Below are positions 1 to 9,176 of a stretch of 64,000 nucleotides of DNA, piece after piece. Position numbers and translations under genes: made by a program. The notes under the pieces are model-generated. The model was not told the DNA's origin, did not search any database, and saw nothing but the letters and a program-made list of their open reading frames with translations. The stretch spans positions 1 through 64,000 of the forward strand of contig DATKST010000113.1 of assembly GCA_035531475.1 (NCBI GenBank), in the 5' to 3' direction. The number at the start of each line of letters is the position of its first letter. Within the stretch, counting starts at the first letter, position 1. The DNA comes from CALCEB01 sp035531475. GTDB lineage: Bacteria > Acidobacteriota > Terriglobia > UBA7540.

Positions 1-320
1 ATTGCATCCTGTCCTGTTCCTGTGTAGGGTTTCTCGCTCAAATTACCCATACAGGAATTGGGATGGGATGCGCTATCTTTTTCTCCGCGAAGGGTCAAAA
101 ACTATCCCCGCTCCACCCACAAATTCTGCGGAGGAACCAAGAAAGATAGAGAATTTCAGTCTCAATCAGACTTGCGTCAGACCCAAACCAAGCCCCCGTT
201 AACTTTACGGATTAGAGTGTTAGGCTGAATCAGCTCTTTGGTGCGTGGATTTCCTGGCCTGGGATTATTTGCGCAATGGGCGCCGCCGTTGTATAGTTGC
301 GGCTTCTGGAGGCCAGAGAA
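1..320. other. leader region without recognised gene
   Basis: I see no convincing coding sequence here. Short open frames exist on both strands, but none has a recognisable domain, and the minus-strand frame reaching 776 is a shadow of the BNR protein gene. The only useful signal is a GGAG-type ribosome binding site at about 308-311, in front of the ATG at 321. Confidence 0.5.
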
Positions 321-3300
321 ATGAAATATGGTGTCAGAAGGTTTCGCCATTATTTGCCAAGCTGCATTATCGGGTGGTTGGCGCTGATGGCAGTGGGAGT
401 TGCTTCTGCGACCGCGCAGCAATATCCGCAGAGCTTGTATCAGGAAATGCGCTGGCGGGAGATCGGACCGCTGCGCGGCGGCAGGACGCGAGCCGTGTGC
501 GGCGTGCCCAGCGAGCCCAATGTCTTCTATGTCGGCGCAGTGGATGGCGGCGTATGGAAGACGAACAATTACGGCCGCACGTGGACGCCCATCTTTGACC
601 AGGAGCCCACCGGCTCGATCGGCGCCATCGCCGTGGCGCCCTCCGACCCGCACATTGTCTATGTGGCGAGCGGTGAGGGTTTGCACCGGCCTGATCTCTC
701 GACGGGTGACGGCATTTACAAATCCACGGATGCCGGAAAAACTTGGAAGCATCTTGGCCTGCGCGATGGCCAGCAAATCCCGCGCCTGGTGGTGGACCCG
801 TTTGACGCGAACCTATTGTTCGCGGCGGTTCTTGGCCACCCTTACGGCCCGAACCCGCAACGTGGCATTTACCGTTCAACAGATGGCGGCCGGACATTCC
901 AGAAAGTGCTTTACAAGAACGAAAATACCGGCGGCTCCGATGTGGAGCTTGATCCGTCCAACCCCACCATTGTTTACGCTTCGCTATGGGAAGCCCGCGA
1001 AGGCCCCTGGGAAAACGCAGCGTGGAGCGGCACGGGCGGCGGCCTGTTCAAATCCACCGATGGCGGTAGCACCTGGGCCCAGCTCACGAACGGTCTGCCA
1101 AAAAACCTGGCGCAGATCAACGTGGCCATCGCCCTGAGCAACCCCAAGCGCCTCTATGCCACCATTGCCACGATGGGGAGGGGCCCGCAAAGCCTGGGCA
1201 TTTACCGGTCCGACGATGCGGGAGAGAACTGGTACCGTGCCACCACGGATCCGCGTCCGGCGGAGCGCATTGGCGGCGGCGACTTGCCGGTGCCGAAAGT
1301 TGACCCGAAAAATCCCGATGTGGTCTATGTCACCAGTATTGTGACGTGGAAATCCACGGATGGTGGAAAGACTTGGACGGGCATTCGCGGCGCTCCGGGC
1401 GGCGACGACTATCAGAACATCTGGATCAATCCCCACAACCCCAAGATCATTCTGCTCGGCAGCGACCAGGGCGCCATCGTCACGGTGAACGGCGGCCAGT
1501 CATGGAGTTCCTGGTATAACCAGCCGACCGCCCAGATGTATCACGCCGGAACGGACAACGCCTTCCCCTATCGCGTGTGCAGCGGCCAGCAGGAAAGCGG
1601 CTCGGCTTGCGTCTCAAGCCGTGGCAACTGGGGCGAAATCACCGAACGCGAATGGCTGCCGGTGGGCGCGGAAGAGTATGGCTACGTGGCGCCCGATCCG
1701 TTGAATCCAAACCTGGTTTACGGCGGCAAACTCACACGGTTTGATGGGCGAACCGGCCAGACCGCGGACGTTTCACCCCGACCCCTGCGTTCTCCAGGAT
1801 TCCGCATGGTGCGGACGGAGCCGGTGGTGTTCTCACCCGCTGATCCCCACGTTCTCTATTTCGCGGGCAATACCTTGTGGAAGACGCGCAACGGCGGCCA
1901 AAGCTGGAAGCAAATCAGCCCGGACCTTACCCGTAAGGCCTGGGCAGTCCCAGCGAGCGTCGGCAAATATCAGAATGCGCCTTCGGCCAAGCCGGTCCGG
2001 CGTGGCGTCATTTATGCGGTTGCTCCATCCCCGTTGGATGTGAACCTGATTTGGGCCGGGACTGACGATGGCTTGATTCAGGTGACCCGCGACGCAGGCA
2101 AATCCTGGAAGAACGTCACGCCGCCGGAACTCAAGCCCTGGTGGAAGGTTTCCACGATCGATGCCGGCCACTTCGACAAGCAAACCGCCTATGCGGCCAT
2201 TAATACATTTCGCTTGGATGACCTGCGACCCCACATCTTTCGCACACACGACGGCGGTAGAACCTGGACCGGAATCACCAACGGCATCCCGGATGGGGCC
2301 AATGTGAATGTGGTCCGAGAGGATCCGCGTCATAAGGGATTGCTCTTCGCCGCCACCGACCGCGAGGTCTATATCTCCTTCAACGATGGTGGCCGCTGGC
2401 AACCCTTGCGGTTGAACATGCCTGCCACATCGGTCCGTGACTTGGTCATCAAGGACGACGATTTGATCGCGGCCACGCATGGACGCGGCTTCTGGATCCT
2501 GGATGATATCACTCCGCTTCGCCAGTTGAGCGCGAGCGTGGCGGGCGCCCGCGCCACTCTCTTCCGGCCTGAAACCGCCGTGCGGGTGCGCTGGGACGTG
2601 AATACGGATACGCCCCTGCCGCCCGACGCTCCCGCTGGCCAGAACCCGCCCGACGGAGCGATCCTGGACTACTATCTAAAGTCAGCTTCATCGGGTTCGG
2701 TGACGCTGGAGATCATGGATAAACGAGGCAAATTGGTGCGGCGCTACTCCAGTACTGACCCGGTTCCACAGATCGACCCCATGCTGCCCGTTCCAACTTA
2801 TTGGGTGTGCCCGCCCCAGTCGCTTTCCACTCAGCCCGGAATGCACCGGTTTTTTTGGGATATGCACTATCCGCCCTTGCCCGGATCGCATCCGGAGTAT
2901 CCGATGCAGGCGGTTTACCACAATACGGCGCCGACGCCTACTTCGCCCTGGGTCATGCCAGGAAATTACACCGTTAAGCTGACGGCTGGCGGCCAGAGCT
3001 ACACACAGCCTTTAACCGTGAGCATGGACCCCCGAGTCAAAACGCCGCTTTCCGGGCTTAGGCAGCAGTTCCAGCTCTCGAAACAGGTCTACGATGGCTT
3101 GGTGCAGGATTCAACGGCGCTGGAACAAATTCGCATCTTACACGCACAATTGCAAATGCTCGAGAAAAGCGACGGAGCGGGTTCTGTGACGGAATCGGTG
3201 GACGCGCTGGATAAGAAGGTTGAGGCGCTTGCGGGGCGCGAACTTGGCGGATTCGGCTTCTTTTTTTATCACGGCCCCGACACGCTGAACAGCATTCGCG

Positions 3301-3482
3301 GCTCGCTTCGCCAGCTTCTTGAAACTCTGCAAGGTGCTGACGTGGCGCCCACCACCCAGGCCGCCGCAGCCGTTGCCAATCGCCAGGCGGCGCTGAACAG
3401 GCTGCTTGCAAAGTGGACCAAAATGAAGAGCCAACCGCTGGCGGTGGAAGCGATGGCGGGAAAAGCGAGCGGCCCAAAGTAA
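321..3482 (+). CDS. secreted BNR/Asp-box repeat protein (VPS10/sortilin-like)
   Basis: A 1053-residue protein. The ATG at 321 is chosen over an upstream TTG at 297 because GGAG lies 9 bases before it and translation then opens directly with a signal peptide (hydrophobic core about residues 13-32, ending ASATAQQ). The first ~780 residues carry many Asp-box motifs (STDAGKTW, STDGGRTF, STDGGKTW, THDGGRTW and others), indicating stacked seven-bladed beta-propellers as in VPS10/sortilin-like and GH74-like proteins. The last ~270 residues are non-propeller, with a fibronectin-like stretch followed by a helical tail. Such proteins are frequent in Acidobacteriota and are often annotated as glycosyl hydrolases. 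No catalytic residue assignment is possible here, so binding or glycan hydrolysis is only a family-level guess. The gene stands alone on the plus strand. Confidence 0.85.
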   Translation: MKYGVRRFRHYLPSCIIGWLALMAVGVASATAQQYPQSLYQEMRWREIGPLRGGRTRAVCGVPSEPNVFYVGAVDGGVWKTNNYGRTWTPIFDQEPTGSIGAIAVAPSDPHIVYVASGEGLHRPDLSTGDGIYKSTDAGKTWKHLGLRDGQQIPRLVVDPFDANLLFAAVLGHPYGPNPQRGIYRSTDGGRTFQKVLYKNENTGGSDVELDPSNPTIVYASLWEAREGPWENAAWSGTGGGLFKSTDGGSTWAQLTNGLPKNLAQINVAIALSNPKRLYATIATMGRGPQSLGIYRSDDAGENWYRATTDPRPAERIGGGDLPVPKVDPKNPDVVYVTSIVTWKSTDGGKTWTGIRGAPGGDDYQNIWINPHNPKIILLGSDQGAIVTVNGGQSWSSWYNQPTAQMYHAGTDNAFPYRVCSGQQESGSACVSSRGNWGEITEREWLPVGAEEYGYVAPDPLNPNLVYGGKLTRFDGRTGQTADVSPRPLRSPGFRMVRTEPVVFSPADPHVLYFAGNTLWKTRNGGQSWKQISPDLTRKAWAVPASVGKYQNAPSAKPVRRGVIYAVAPSPLDVNLIWAGTDDGLIQVTRDAGKSWKNVTPPELKPWWKVSTIDAGHFDKQTAYAAINTFRLDDLRPHIFRTHDGGRTWTGITNGIPDGANVNVVREDPRHKGLLFAATDREVYISFNDGGRWQPLRLNMPATSVRDLVIKDDDLIAATHGRGFWILDDITPLRQLSASVAGARATLFRPETAVRVRWDVNTDTPLPPDAPAGQNPPDGAILDYYLKSASSGSVTLEIMDKRGKLVRRYSSTDPVPQIDPMLPVPTYWVCPPQSLSTQPGMHRFFWDMHYPPLPGSHPEYPMQAVYHNTAPTPTSPWVMPGNYTVKLTAGGQSYTQPLTVSMDPRVKTPLSGLRQQFQLSKQVYDGLVQDSTALEQIRILHAQLQMLEKSDGAGSVTESVDALDKKVEALAGRELGGFGFFFYHGPDTLNSIRGSLRQLLETLQGADVAPTTQAAAAVANRQAALNRLLAKWTKMKSQPLAVEAMAGKASGPK

Positions 3483-3496
3483 GCCAGGGCCGGCGC

Positions 3497-3615
3497 GTCA
3501 CCCCTCACCCCGACCCTCTCCCCGCAAGCGGGGAGAGGGTCGGTACCGCGGAGCGGTGGGCGTTCGTTGGACGAAGTGCTGCAGTGGTTTTCGACAGGTC
3601 CTTAAGTGAACAGCA
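3497..3615. repeat. degenerate palindromic intergenic element (family A)
   Basis: Directly behind the BNR gene lies a strong palindrome (CCCTCTCCCCGC, short loop, GCGGGGAGAGGG). A right end near 3604-3616 reads AGTGAACAGCATG. The same central palindrome with related ends occurs at 18792-18970, about 36270-36360, and 42537-42690. This copy has lost its left terminal repeat, so it is probably a truncated miniature element. The rest of 3483-3699 holds no gene I can support. Confidence 0.6.
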
Positions 3616-3699
3616 TGGGCTCTTCTTCCCACTCAACCAGGTTGGCTTCAAAAACTCATTGTCGAACACTGCCAACCTCGAACAAGGCGGAAGGCAGGC

Positions 3700-5094
3700 T
3701 TATCCCTGCCCGCCTGCCCCCAACTCGCGGACGATGTTACCCACAAAGGTCTTGGCGTCGCCAAAAAGCATCAAGGTCTTGTCGAGATAATAGAGTTCGT
3801 TGTCGATGCCCGCAAAGCCCGGGCTCATGCTGCGCTTAATCACCATGACCGTTCTTGCCTTGTCGACGTTCAGAATGGGCATTCCATAGATCGGACTGCC
3901 GGGGTCCGTGCGCGCCGCTGGATTGGTAACGTCGTTGGCGCCGATTATCAGGGCGACGTCCATTTGCGGCATCTCGGGGTTGACCGTGTCCATATCCATC
4001 AGCTTGTCATAAGGGATATCCGCCTCGGCCAGCAGCACGTTCATGTGACCTGGCATGCGGCCCGCCACCGGGTGAATGCCGAACTTTACTTCCACCCCTC
4101 GCTTGGTCAGGGAGTCATAAAGTTCGCGCACCTTGTGCTGGGCCTGGGCCACCGCCATGCCGTATCCCGGAACTATTACGACCGCGTTGGCCGCGCCCAG
4201 AATGGCGGCGGCCTCTTCGGCTGTGGCGCTGCGCGCGGTCCGCTCTTCCTTCCCCGCCACGGCAGAAGCCTGAACCTGGCCAAAGGCCCCAAACATGACG
4301 TTCGTAAAGGAACGGTTCATGGCTTTGCACATGATGACGGACAGAATGAAGCCGGAGGATCCGTCAAGGGCGCCTGCAACCACCAGCACCTTGCTGTTCA
4401 GCACAAAGCCCAGCAAGGCGGCAGAAAGGCCGGCGTAGGAGTTGAGCAGCGAAATGACGGTGGGCATGTCGGCTCCGCCGATCGGAGTGACCAGCAGAGC
4501 GCCGAAGATGAGCGAGACGACCACCATGACCGAGAAAAGGTGGGTGGATGCCGGATGGAAAACAAGCCACAGCGCCATGAGGATGGCTGCGCCCAGCACC
4601 GAAAGGCTGACAAGATTCTGCCCTTTGTAAGTGATGGGGCGTTGCGGCAAAATCTCCTGGAGTTTGCCGGCCGCGATCAAGCTCCCTGTAAAGGTGAGTG
4701 AGCCGGTGATCACTTCAAGCGCAATTTCCGTCATCATGAACTTGGTGAGGTGAGGAATGCGCACGTAGTATTCGGCGATGCCGATGAGCGCGGCGGCCAG
4801 GGCGCCGCAGGCATGGCTGACAGCTGTCCGCTGCGGAACGGCCGTCATGGGGACAAGGCCGAGCGGAACACCCACCATCGCCCCCACCACCAGCGCGACC
4901 ACGATCCATTGGTACTGAATGATTTCAAAGTGGCAGAGCGTGGCAACAACGGCGATGACGGCTCCAATTTCGCCCGACAGCACACCCCGCCGCGCGGTGG
5001 AAGGCGAACTTAACCACCGCAGGGCCAGGATGAACAGCGCGGCGGCGACGAGATAGGCAAAATCGATGAGTTGTTGGGGCGTGAACAGTGTCAT
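3700..5094 (-). CDS. pntB: NAD(P) transhydrogenase subunit beta
   Basis: A 464-residue membrane protein matching PntB in length and order. Roughly nine hydrophobic helices in the first ~270 residues form the proton channel (domain II). A cytoplasmic NADP(H)-binding domain III follows, with the characteristic VIVPGYGMAVAQAQ fingerprint around residues 308-321 and a GANDVTNPAA motif further on. With PntA it couples proton flow across the inner membrane to hydride transfer from NADH to NADP+, supplying NADPH. The start codon overlaps the stop of the small subunit upstream by 4 bases (ATGA), so the two are translationally coupled in a three-gene operon read on the minus strand. Confidence 0.95.
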   Translation of the reverse strand: MTLFTPQQLIDFAYLVAAALFILALRWLSSPSTARRGVLSGEIGAVIAVVATLCHFEIIQYQWIVVALVVGAMVGVPLGLVPMTAVPQRTAVSHACGALAAALIGIAEYYVRIPHLTKFMMTEIALEVITGSLTFTGSLIAAGKLQEILPQRPITYKGQNLVSLSVLGAAILMALWLVFHPASTHLFSVMVVVSLIFGALLVTPIGGADMPTVISLLNSYAGLSAALLGFVLNSKVLVVAGALDGSSGFILSVIMCKAMNRSFTNVMFGAFGQVQASAVAGKEERTARSATAEEAAAILGAANAVVIVPGYGMAVAQAQHKVRELYDSLTKRGVEVKFGIHPVAGRMPGHMNVLLAEADIPYDKLMDMDTVNPEMPQMDVALIIGANDVTNPAARTDPGSPIYGMPILNVDKARTVMVIKRSMSPGFAGIDNELYYLDKTLMLFGDAKTFVGNIVRELGAGGQG

Positions 5095-5387
5095 GGTTTT
5101 TTGGTTTTGCTGAGTTTGAACATCCGGAGCATACGGTCCGTGATGAGGAAGCCACCCACCATGTTGCTGAACGCGGCCGCCACCGCCACGGCTCCAAGGA
5201 TGGTGGAGAGCGGCGATTCGTGCCGCCCGGTGATGATGATGGCCGCCACCACCACAATGGCGTCGAGCGCGTTGGTGAGCGACATGAGGGGCGTGTGAAG
5301 CAGCGGCGAGACCCGCCGGATGACCTCAAACCCGACGAATCCCGCCAGAATGAAGACATACAGGTTTGAAATAAAGTCCGAAGGCAC
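5091..5387 (-). CDS. pntAB: NAD(P) transhydrogenase subunit alpha part 2
   Basis: A 98-residue protein that is nearly all membrane: hydrophobic helices at about residues 5-22, 35-55 and 60-85. It corresponds to the C-terminal transmembrane part of PntA, which in many bacteria is a separate polypeptide (alpha-2). It lies between the soluble alpha-1 gene (79-base gap) and pntB (4-base overlap), completing the split three-subunit form of the proton-translocating transhydrogenase. The conserved run VGGFLITDRMLRMF near the C-terminus is typical of this subunit. Confidence 0.93.
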   Translation of the reverse strand: MPSDFISNLYVFILAGFVGFEVIRRVSPLLHTPLMSLTNALDAIVVVAAIIITGRHESPLSTILGAVAVAAAFSNMVGGFLITDRMLRMFKLSKTKKP

Positions 5388-5465
5388 GGTTTTCTCCTTT
5401 ACGCCTCATCTTGAAAGGCGCCTTACCGGGCAGAGGTTTCTGCCTGCCTCTGCGTCTTACCATTC

Positions 5466-6644
5466 TCACTGAGGAAGTATCGGAGCGGACTCAGTCGGCA
5501 GCGAAAAGAATTCCCTCACCCGGGCGCTGACGATTTCTCCTCCCCGTGTGACCAGGGTCTCGCGGGTAATTTCGTCGTCTAAATTGAGTTGGAGTTTCCC
5601 CTCCTTGAACAGGTGGAGCAGGAACTGGGTAATGTTCCGGGCGTACATTTCGCTGGCATGAAAAGGCACGGTGCTCGCCAGATTAATGCAGCCGATGATG
5701 GAGATTCCGTGCTCCACCACCGTTTCACCGGGGCGCGTCAGTTCGCAATTGCCGCCACGTTCCGCGGCAAGGTCCACAATCACCGAACCCGGCGCCATTT
5801 TCGACACCATCTCGCCAGTCACCAGCACCGGTGATTTCTTGCCGGGAACCACCGCCGCCGTAATCACCACGTCGCTTTCCGCCACCACGCGCCCCAGTAA
5901 TTCCCGCTGGCGCTGGTAAAAAGTGTCGTCCTGAGCCCGCGCGTAGCCGCGCCCATCCTGGGCGTCCTTGGCCTCAATGGGAAGCTCGACGAAACGCCCG
6001 CCGACACTCTGCACTTGCTCCTTCGCGGCGGGCCGCAGGTCATAGGCCATGGCCACCGCCCCCAGGCGCCGCGCCGTGGCAATGGCCTGCAAGCCGGCCA
6101 CCCCGCACCCGATGATGAAGACGCGCGCCGGGGTGATGGTCCCGGCCGCTGTGGTGAGCATCGGGAACATGCGTGGCAGGGTGCTGGCTGCAAGCACCAC
6201 CGCTTTGTACCCGCAAATCGTTCCCATCGACGAAAGCGCGTCCATGCCCTGAGCACGGGTAACGCGCGGCATCAACTCGATGGAAAATGCCGTCGCGCCG
6301 GTGGCGGCCACATCCTGGATGGTTTCAACCGATCCCAGCGGACGCAGAAACCCGATCAGTGTCTGCTGGGGGCCGAGGAGCGCAAGATCGGCTCTGCCGG
6401 TCTTATCATTCGACCCGTGGCAGAGCACCTGCAAGACCACGCCAGCGCTCCTGAACACCTCGGCCCGGTCCACGATCTTTGCGCCTTTTTCGGCATAATG
6501 CGAGTCCGGAAATCCGGCAGCGGTTCCCGCGCCCGCTTCGATGACGATCTCGAATCCTGCCTTGACAAGGCTGGTGATAACGGCGGGAACCAGCGCTACG
6601 CGCCGCTCTCCGGAGAAAACTTCTTTGGGAACACCGACGATCAT
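5466..6644 (-). CDS. pntAA: NAD(P) transhydrogenase subunit alpha part 1
   Basis: A 392-residue soluble subunit of the alanine dehydrogenase/PNT family. It opens with MIVGVPKEVFSGERRVAL, the family N-terminal signature, and contains the NAD-binding Rossmann fold with VFIIGCGVAGLQAIATARRLGA around residues 170-191. The PNT-2 signature region VITAAVVPGKKSPVL is present. It binds NAD(H) and passes hydride to NADP bound on PntB. It is the first gene of the minus-strand operon; a weak Shine-Dalgarno makes the exact ATG slightly uncertain, although the N-terminal signature supports it. The region 6645-6886 upstream shows no gene. Confidence 0.95.
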   Translation of the reverse strand: MIVGVPKEVFSGERRVALVPAVITSLVKAGFEIVIEAGAGTAAGFPDSHYAEKGAKIVDRAEVFRSAGVVLQVLCHGSNDKTGRADLALLGPQQTLIGFLRPLGSVETIQDVAATGATAFSIELMPRVTRAQGMDALSSMGTICGYKAVVLAASTLPRMFPMLTTAAGTITPARVFIIGCGVAGLQAIATARRLGAVAMAYDLRPAAKEQVQSVGGRFVELPIEAKDAQDGRGYARAQDDTFYQRQRELLGRVVAESDVVITAAVVPGKKSPVLVTGEMVSKMAPGSVIVDLAAERGGNCELTRPGETVVEHGISIIGCINLASTVPFHASEMYARNITQFLLHLFKEGKLQLNLDDEITRETLVTRGGEIVSARVREFFSLPTESAPILPQ

Positions 6645-6886
6645 ATTGGCCGCCCTGGATCAGATTTCGCCGCATGGCAGCGACACCGTCTTTTGATGTC
6701 CACGATTCACCGAGGTTGCCTCCCTTTTGACGGATGCGCCAGTCGCTTCAAAGTTCCGGCTGAATGCCAAAGTGGGTGTTGGGTGAATGCCCCGGTCCCA
6801 CAAGCCGCAGCGTTTCCAACCGGCCGTTCAAGCCTTTTCCGAGACACCCTGAAAACCCACAGGAACCGCAATGCTCACATTCGTAC

Positions 6887-7240
6887 ATGACAGAATACAG
6901 GCTTCCACGGCTTTTGCGCTACTCCAACATTAAAAAGTTCCAGGAAACTTTCCCAAAGCGCCTTGCGAGGCCCAATCTATTTCTCATGGCCGGCGGTCCG
7001 TACAGGCCTCAGCCGTCGAGGTGCGAAGTGGGGGCGGGACTCAAGGCGCGACCCAGGCTGCCCCTCGAATTGGATATCCTGACCCGCCGCAAGGCACTTA
7101 ACCTTCCGGGTTATCGCCTGCATCCACTCGAAGGTGACTTGAAAGGCTTCCGGTCTGTGACGGTTCGGGCCAACTGGCGCATCATTTTCCTTTTTCAAGG
7201 CAGTGGTGGGTTTGACGTTGAACTGATTGATTACCACTAG
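6887..7240 (+). CDS. HigB-like toxin (RelE/ParE superfamily), unusual N-terminus
   Basis: From the ATG at 6887 the product is 117 residues. The C-terminal half is clearly HigB-like: LNLPGYRLHPLEGDLKG, then VRANWRIIFLF and the terminal acidic-D-Y-H end (ELIDYH), matching the mRNA-cleaving ribosome-dependent toxins of HigBA modules. Family members are about 92 residues and begin with a short (M)IxSFR strand. Here the first ~60 residues do not show that start and carry a basic, proline-rich stretch instead, so the N-terminus may be rearranged or the true start may differ. It is followed 20 bases later by the antitoxin gene, the usual higBA order. Family assignment is firm; activity is doubtful. 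Confidence 0.65.
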   Translation: MTEYRLPRLLRYSNIKKFQETFPKRLARPNLFLMAGGPYRPQPSRCEVGAGLKARPRLPLELDILTRRKALNLPGYRLHPLEGDLKGFRSVTVRANWRIIFLFQGSGGFDVELIDYH

Positions 7241-7260
7241 GCAACGAAAGGAAAGACACC

Positions 7261-7563
7261 ATGCCCATGAAAAACCCGCCTCATCCCGGACGCAGCATAC
7301 GAGCTGCTTGCCTTGAACCCTTGTGCCTGTCCGTGACGGAAGGCGCAAAGGTTCTTGGCGTCACCCGGCAGGCCCTTAACAACGTGGTGAACGGCAAGGC
7401 CGCAATCAGCCCGGAGATGGCGATCCGGCTCGCCAAGGCGTTCGGCAGCACGGCGGAAACGTGGTTGCGCATGCAGCTTGCCTATGACTTGGCAACCGCC
7501 CGAAAGGACGAAAGCAAGATCAAGGTTCGGCGACAGCGCCTCGAAGAACTTCACGCCCATTGA
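7261..7563 (+). CDS. higA: HigA-family antitoxin (XRE helix-turn-helix)
   Basis: A 100-residue DNA-binding antitoxin. Opening NPPHPGRSIRAACLEPLCLS is the typical HigA/VapI N-terminus. A helix-turn-helix follows at about residues 25-60 (VTEGAKVLGVTRQALNNVVN, then AISPEMAIRLAKAFG) and then TAETWLRMQLAYDL, a family hallmark. It should neutralise the upstream HigB and repress the shared promoter. It appears intact, in contrast to its partner toxin. An AAGGAAAG sequence about 10 bases before the ATG at 7261 serves as ribosome binding site. Confidence 0.92.
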   Translation: MPMKNPPHPGRSIRAACLEPLCLSVTEGAKVLGVTRQALNNVVNGKAAISPEMAIRLAKAFGSTAETWLRMQLAYDLATARKDESKIKVRRQRLEELHAH

Positions 7564-7638
7564 ACGATGCCTAGCCCTTGGCGTGCCGAAATGAGTTTAT
7601 TGCGCAACTTGCCACAAGCGAGATTTTCCTGTATTCTG

Positions 7639-7869
7639 ATGGTGATGCAAGTCCATTTCACGCCTGAGCAGGAAGCGCAGCTTGCGCAAATCGCAACCGC
7701 GACCGGCACCGACCCGGAGCGACTGGTGAAGGATGCCGCGTTGCGTGTGCTTGAGGAAGACGCCCGTTTTCGGGCCGCAGTGCGTGAAGGCATCGCACAG
7801 GCCGACCGTGGCGAGTTTATTGAAGAACAAGAAATGGACGCACGGCTGGAGCAGATGTTGCGCTCATAA
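7639..7869 (+). CDS. ParD-like antitoxin
   Basis: A protein of about 76 residues, starting at 7639 or the second ATG at 7645. The longer upstream frame has no coding character. MQVHFTPEQEAQLAQIATATG, then DPERLVKDAALRVLEE, fits a ribbon-helix-helix-type antitoxin, and the acidic C-terminal tail (GEFIEEQEMDARLEQML) is the usual toxin-wrapping region. It is followed after 2 bases by a ParE-type toxin gene, so the pair is a type II module. It looks intact. Confidence 0.8.
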   Translation: MVMQVHFTPEQEAQLAQIATATGTDPERLVKDAALRVLEEDARFRAAVREGIAQADRGEFIEEQEMDARLEQMLRS

Positions 7870-7871
7870 AA

Positions 7872-8153
7872 ATGCGTATCCGCTGGACGCCTGCCGCCGC
7901 AGCGGACCTGGAGCACATCAGCAATTACCTCAAAGATCAACATCCCCACTACCAGCAGCCGACCATCCGCAAACTGTATGAGGCTATCCGTTCGCTGAAA
8001 GCCTTGCCGCACCGTGGCCGTATCGGACGCGAACCAGGAACCCGAGAGCTCTTCTTCCCTCCCCTCCCCTGCCCTATATCGCCGTGTATCGCGTCAGAGA
8101 GCAGAGCATCGAAAGTCTTGCGGATCTACCACACCGCACAGGAGCGGCCTTAG
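7872..8153 (+). pseudogene. ParE-family toxin with two compensating frameshifts
   Basis: The frame encodes 93 residues. The N-terminus MRIRWTPAAAADLEHISNYL and the C-terminus VLRIYHTAQERP are standard ParE. Between them (about 8067-8115) the frame reads a cysteine/serine-rich stretch foreign to the family. The second frame over exactly this stretch reads YIAVYRVREQSIE, the conserved core strand of ParE. The simplest reading is a small insertion in the C-rich run near 8060-8072 (the bases CTCCCCTGCCC) compensated by one extra base near 8113. The original frame is restored but about 13 core residues are scrambled. The toxin is probably inactive, while the antitoxin gene upstream is intact. A sequencing or assembly error in the C-run is the alternative. 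Confidence 0.75.
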
Positions 8154-8383
8154 AACAGCAACGCCCCGTTTCAAAGAGGGTGCGCCGTCAGCACGCGGCC
8201 CAAGAACGCCATGCGCACTGACCGAGACCCCGCGACGGTCATGCCGAGCGCTTACATCAAGAGGAGACGTATGAGCCGCCCGCGATCGCGCCGCAGAGCT
8301 ACGCTCTGCGCCAGCCCGCGCATGTGGTAAACTTTTCGCTGTTCTTTGTAGGGGGCAAAAACTTCACCACGGAGGGATTAGCT

Positions 8384-9022
8384 ATGAATGAGGCGGAAAT
8401 TGCCAGGCGGCTGGAAAAGCTGGAGCGTGACAACCGGCGGCTGAAAGGCTTTGCCTTTGCCACGATGGTCCTGGCGGCCGCGGTTGGCGGGATCTACGCG
8501 ACGCGGCCGGTTCCAAAGACGATCACCGCCCATGCGTTTGAGGTAGTAGATAACTCGGGGAGCCTGCGAGCCAGGATGTCGGCCGACCCGATAGGCGACA
8601 CGGGCATCAGGTTCTATGACGCACACGGGGCGCTCATGCGAGCGATGATGGCCGTCCTTCCTTCGGGTGAGTCACGCATCGAGATCAATGACGCGCACGA
8701 ATACACCAGCGTGGCCATCAGTGCCGGTCCGTCAGGCGATCCAGTCATCAAGCTGAACGGCCCGCAAGGCACAAAGCGCGAGGTGATCGGCCAGTACGGT
8801 ATTGGATTTTACGACGCGGGAGGCAGTCAAAGGGCGGTCGTGGGCGTGAACCAGATAGGCGCACCTTTTATCTCGCTCTCCGACGCGCAAGGATTTAGCA
8901 TGGACTTGGGGAGCACGGGGACGGAGAACCTGACCACGGGCCAGACGCAGCAAACTTCTGCCGCATCGATCGTCATGTTTGGTAACGGCAAGGGTCACCA
9001 CGTCATTTGGCAGGCTCCGTGA
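8384..9022 (+). CDS. membrane-anchored beta-repeat protein, function unknown
   Basis: The ATG at 8384 is preferred over an earlier frame start at 8324 because GGAGGGA precedes it. The product is 212 residues: a short charged coiled coil (IARRLEKLERDNRRLK, residues 5-20), one membrane helix (about 22-40), then a periplasmic or extracytoplasmic region with a repeating pattern of the type (F/I)xxxDxxGxxRAxxxV about every 20-25 residues: FEVVDNSGSLRARM, IRFYDAHGALMRAM, IGFYDAGGSQRAVV, ISLSDAQG. This suggests a right-handed beta structure hung from the membrane by the coiled coil. I do not recognise a named family and propose no function. It has no operon partners. Confidence 0.7.
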   Translation: MNEAEIARRLEKLERDNRRLKGFAFATMVLAAAVGGIYATRPVPKTITAHAFEVVDNSGSLRARMSADPIGDTGIRFYDAHGALMRAMMAVLPSGESRIEINDAHEYTSVAISAGPSGDPVIKLNGPQGTKREVIGQYGIGFYDAGGSQRAVVGVNQIGAPFISLSDAQGFSMDLGSTGTENLTTGQTQQTSAASIVMFGNGKGHHVIWQAP

Positions 9023-9176
9023 GCTTTTTCCCGTGCCACCGTGACACCCTCTACCGCTCATTGGTGGCGACATGATAAATCAGTTGCCATAAGGGAAGCG
9101 GAGGACCACTACATAATCTCCTTTCCACTGGCGTATATGATGCTGAACCCTGAGCTTACACACAGGAGAGTGCCCC

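Noticed and set aside
3501..3545. GC-rich palindrome after the BNR gene as an intrinsic terminator
   Set aside because: No T-run follows the stem, and the same palindrome recurs in other intergenic contexts as part of a repeat element.
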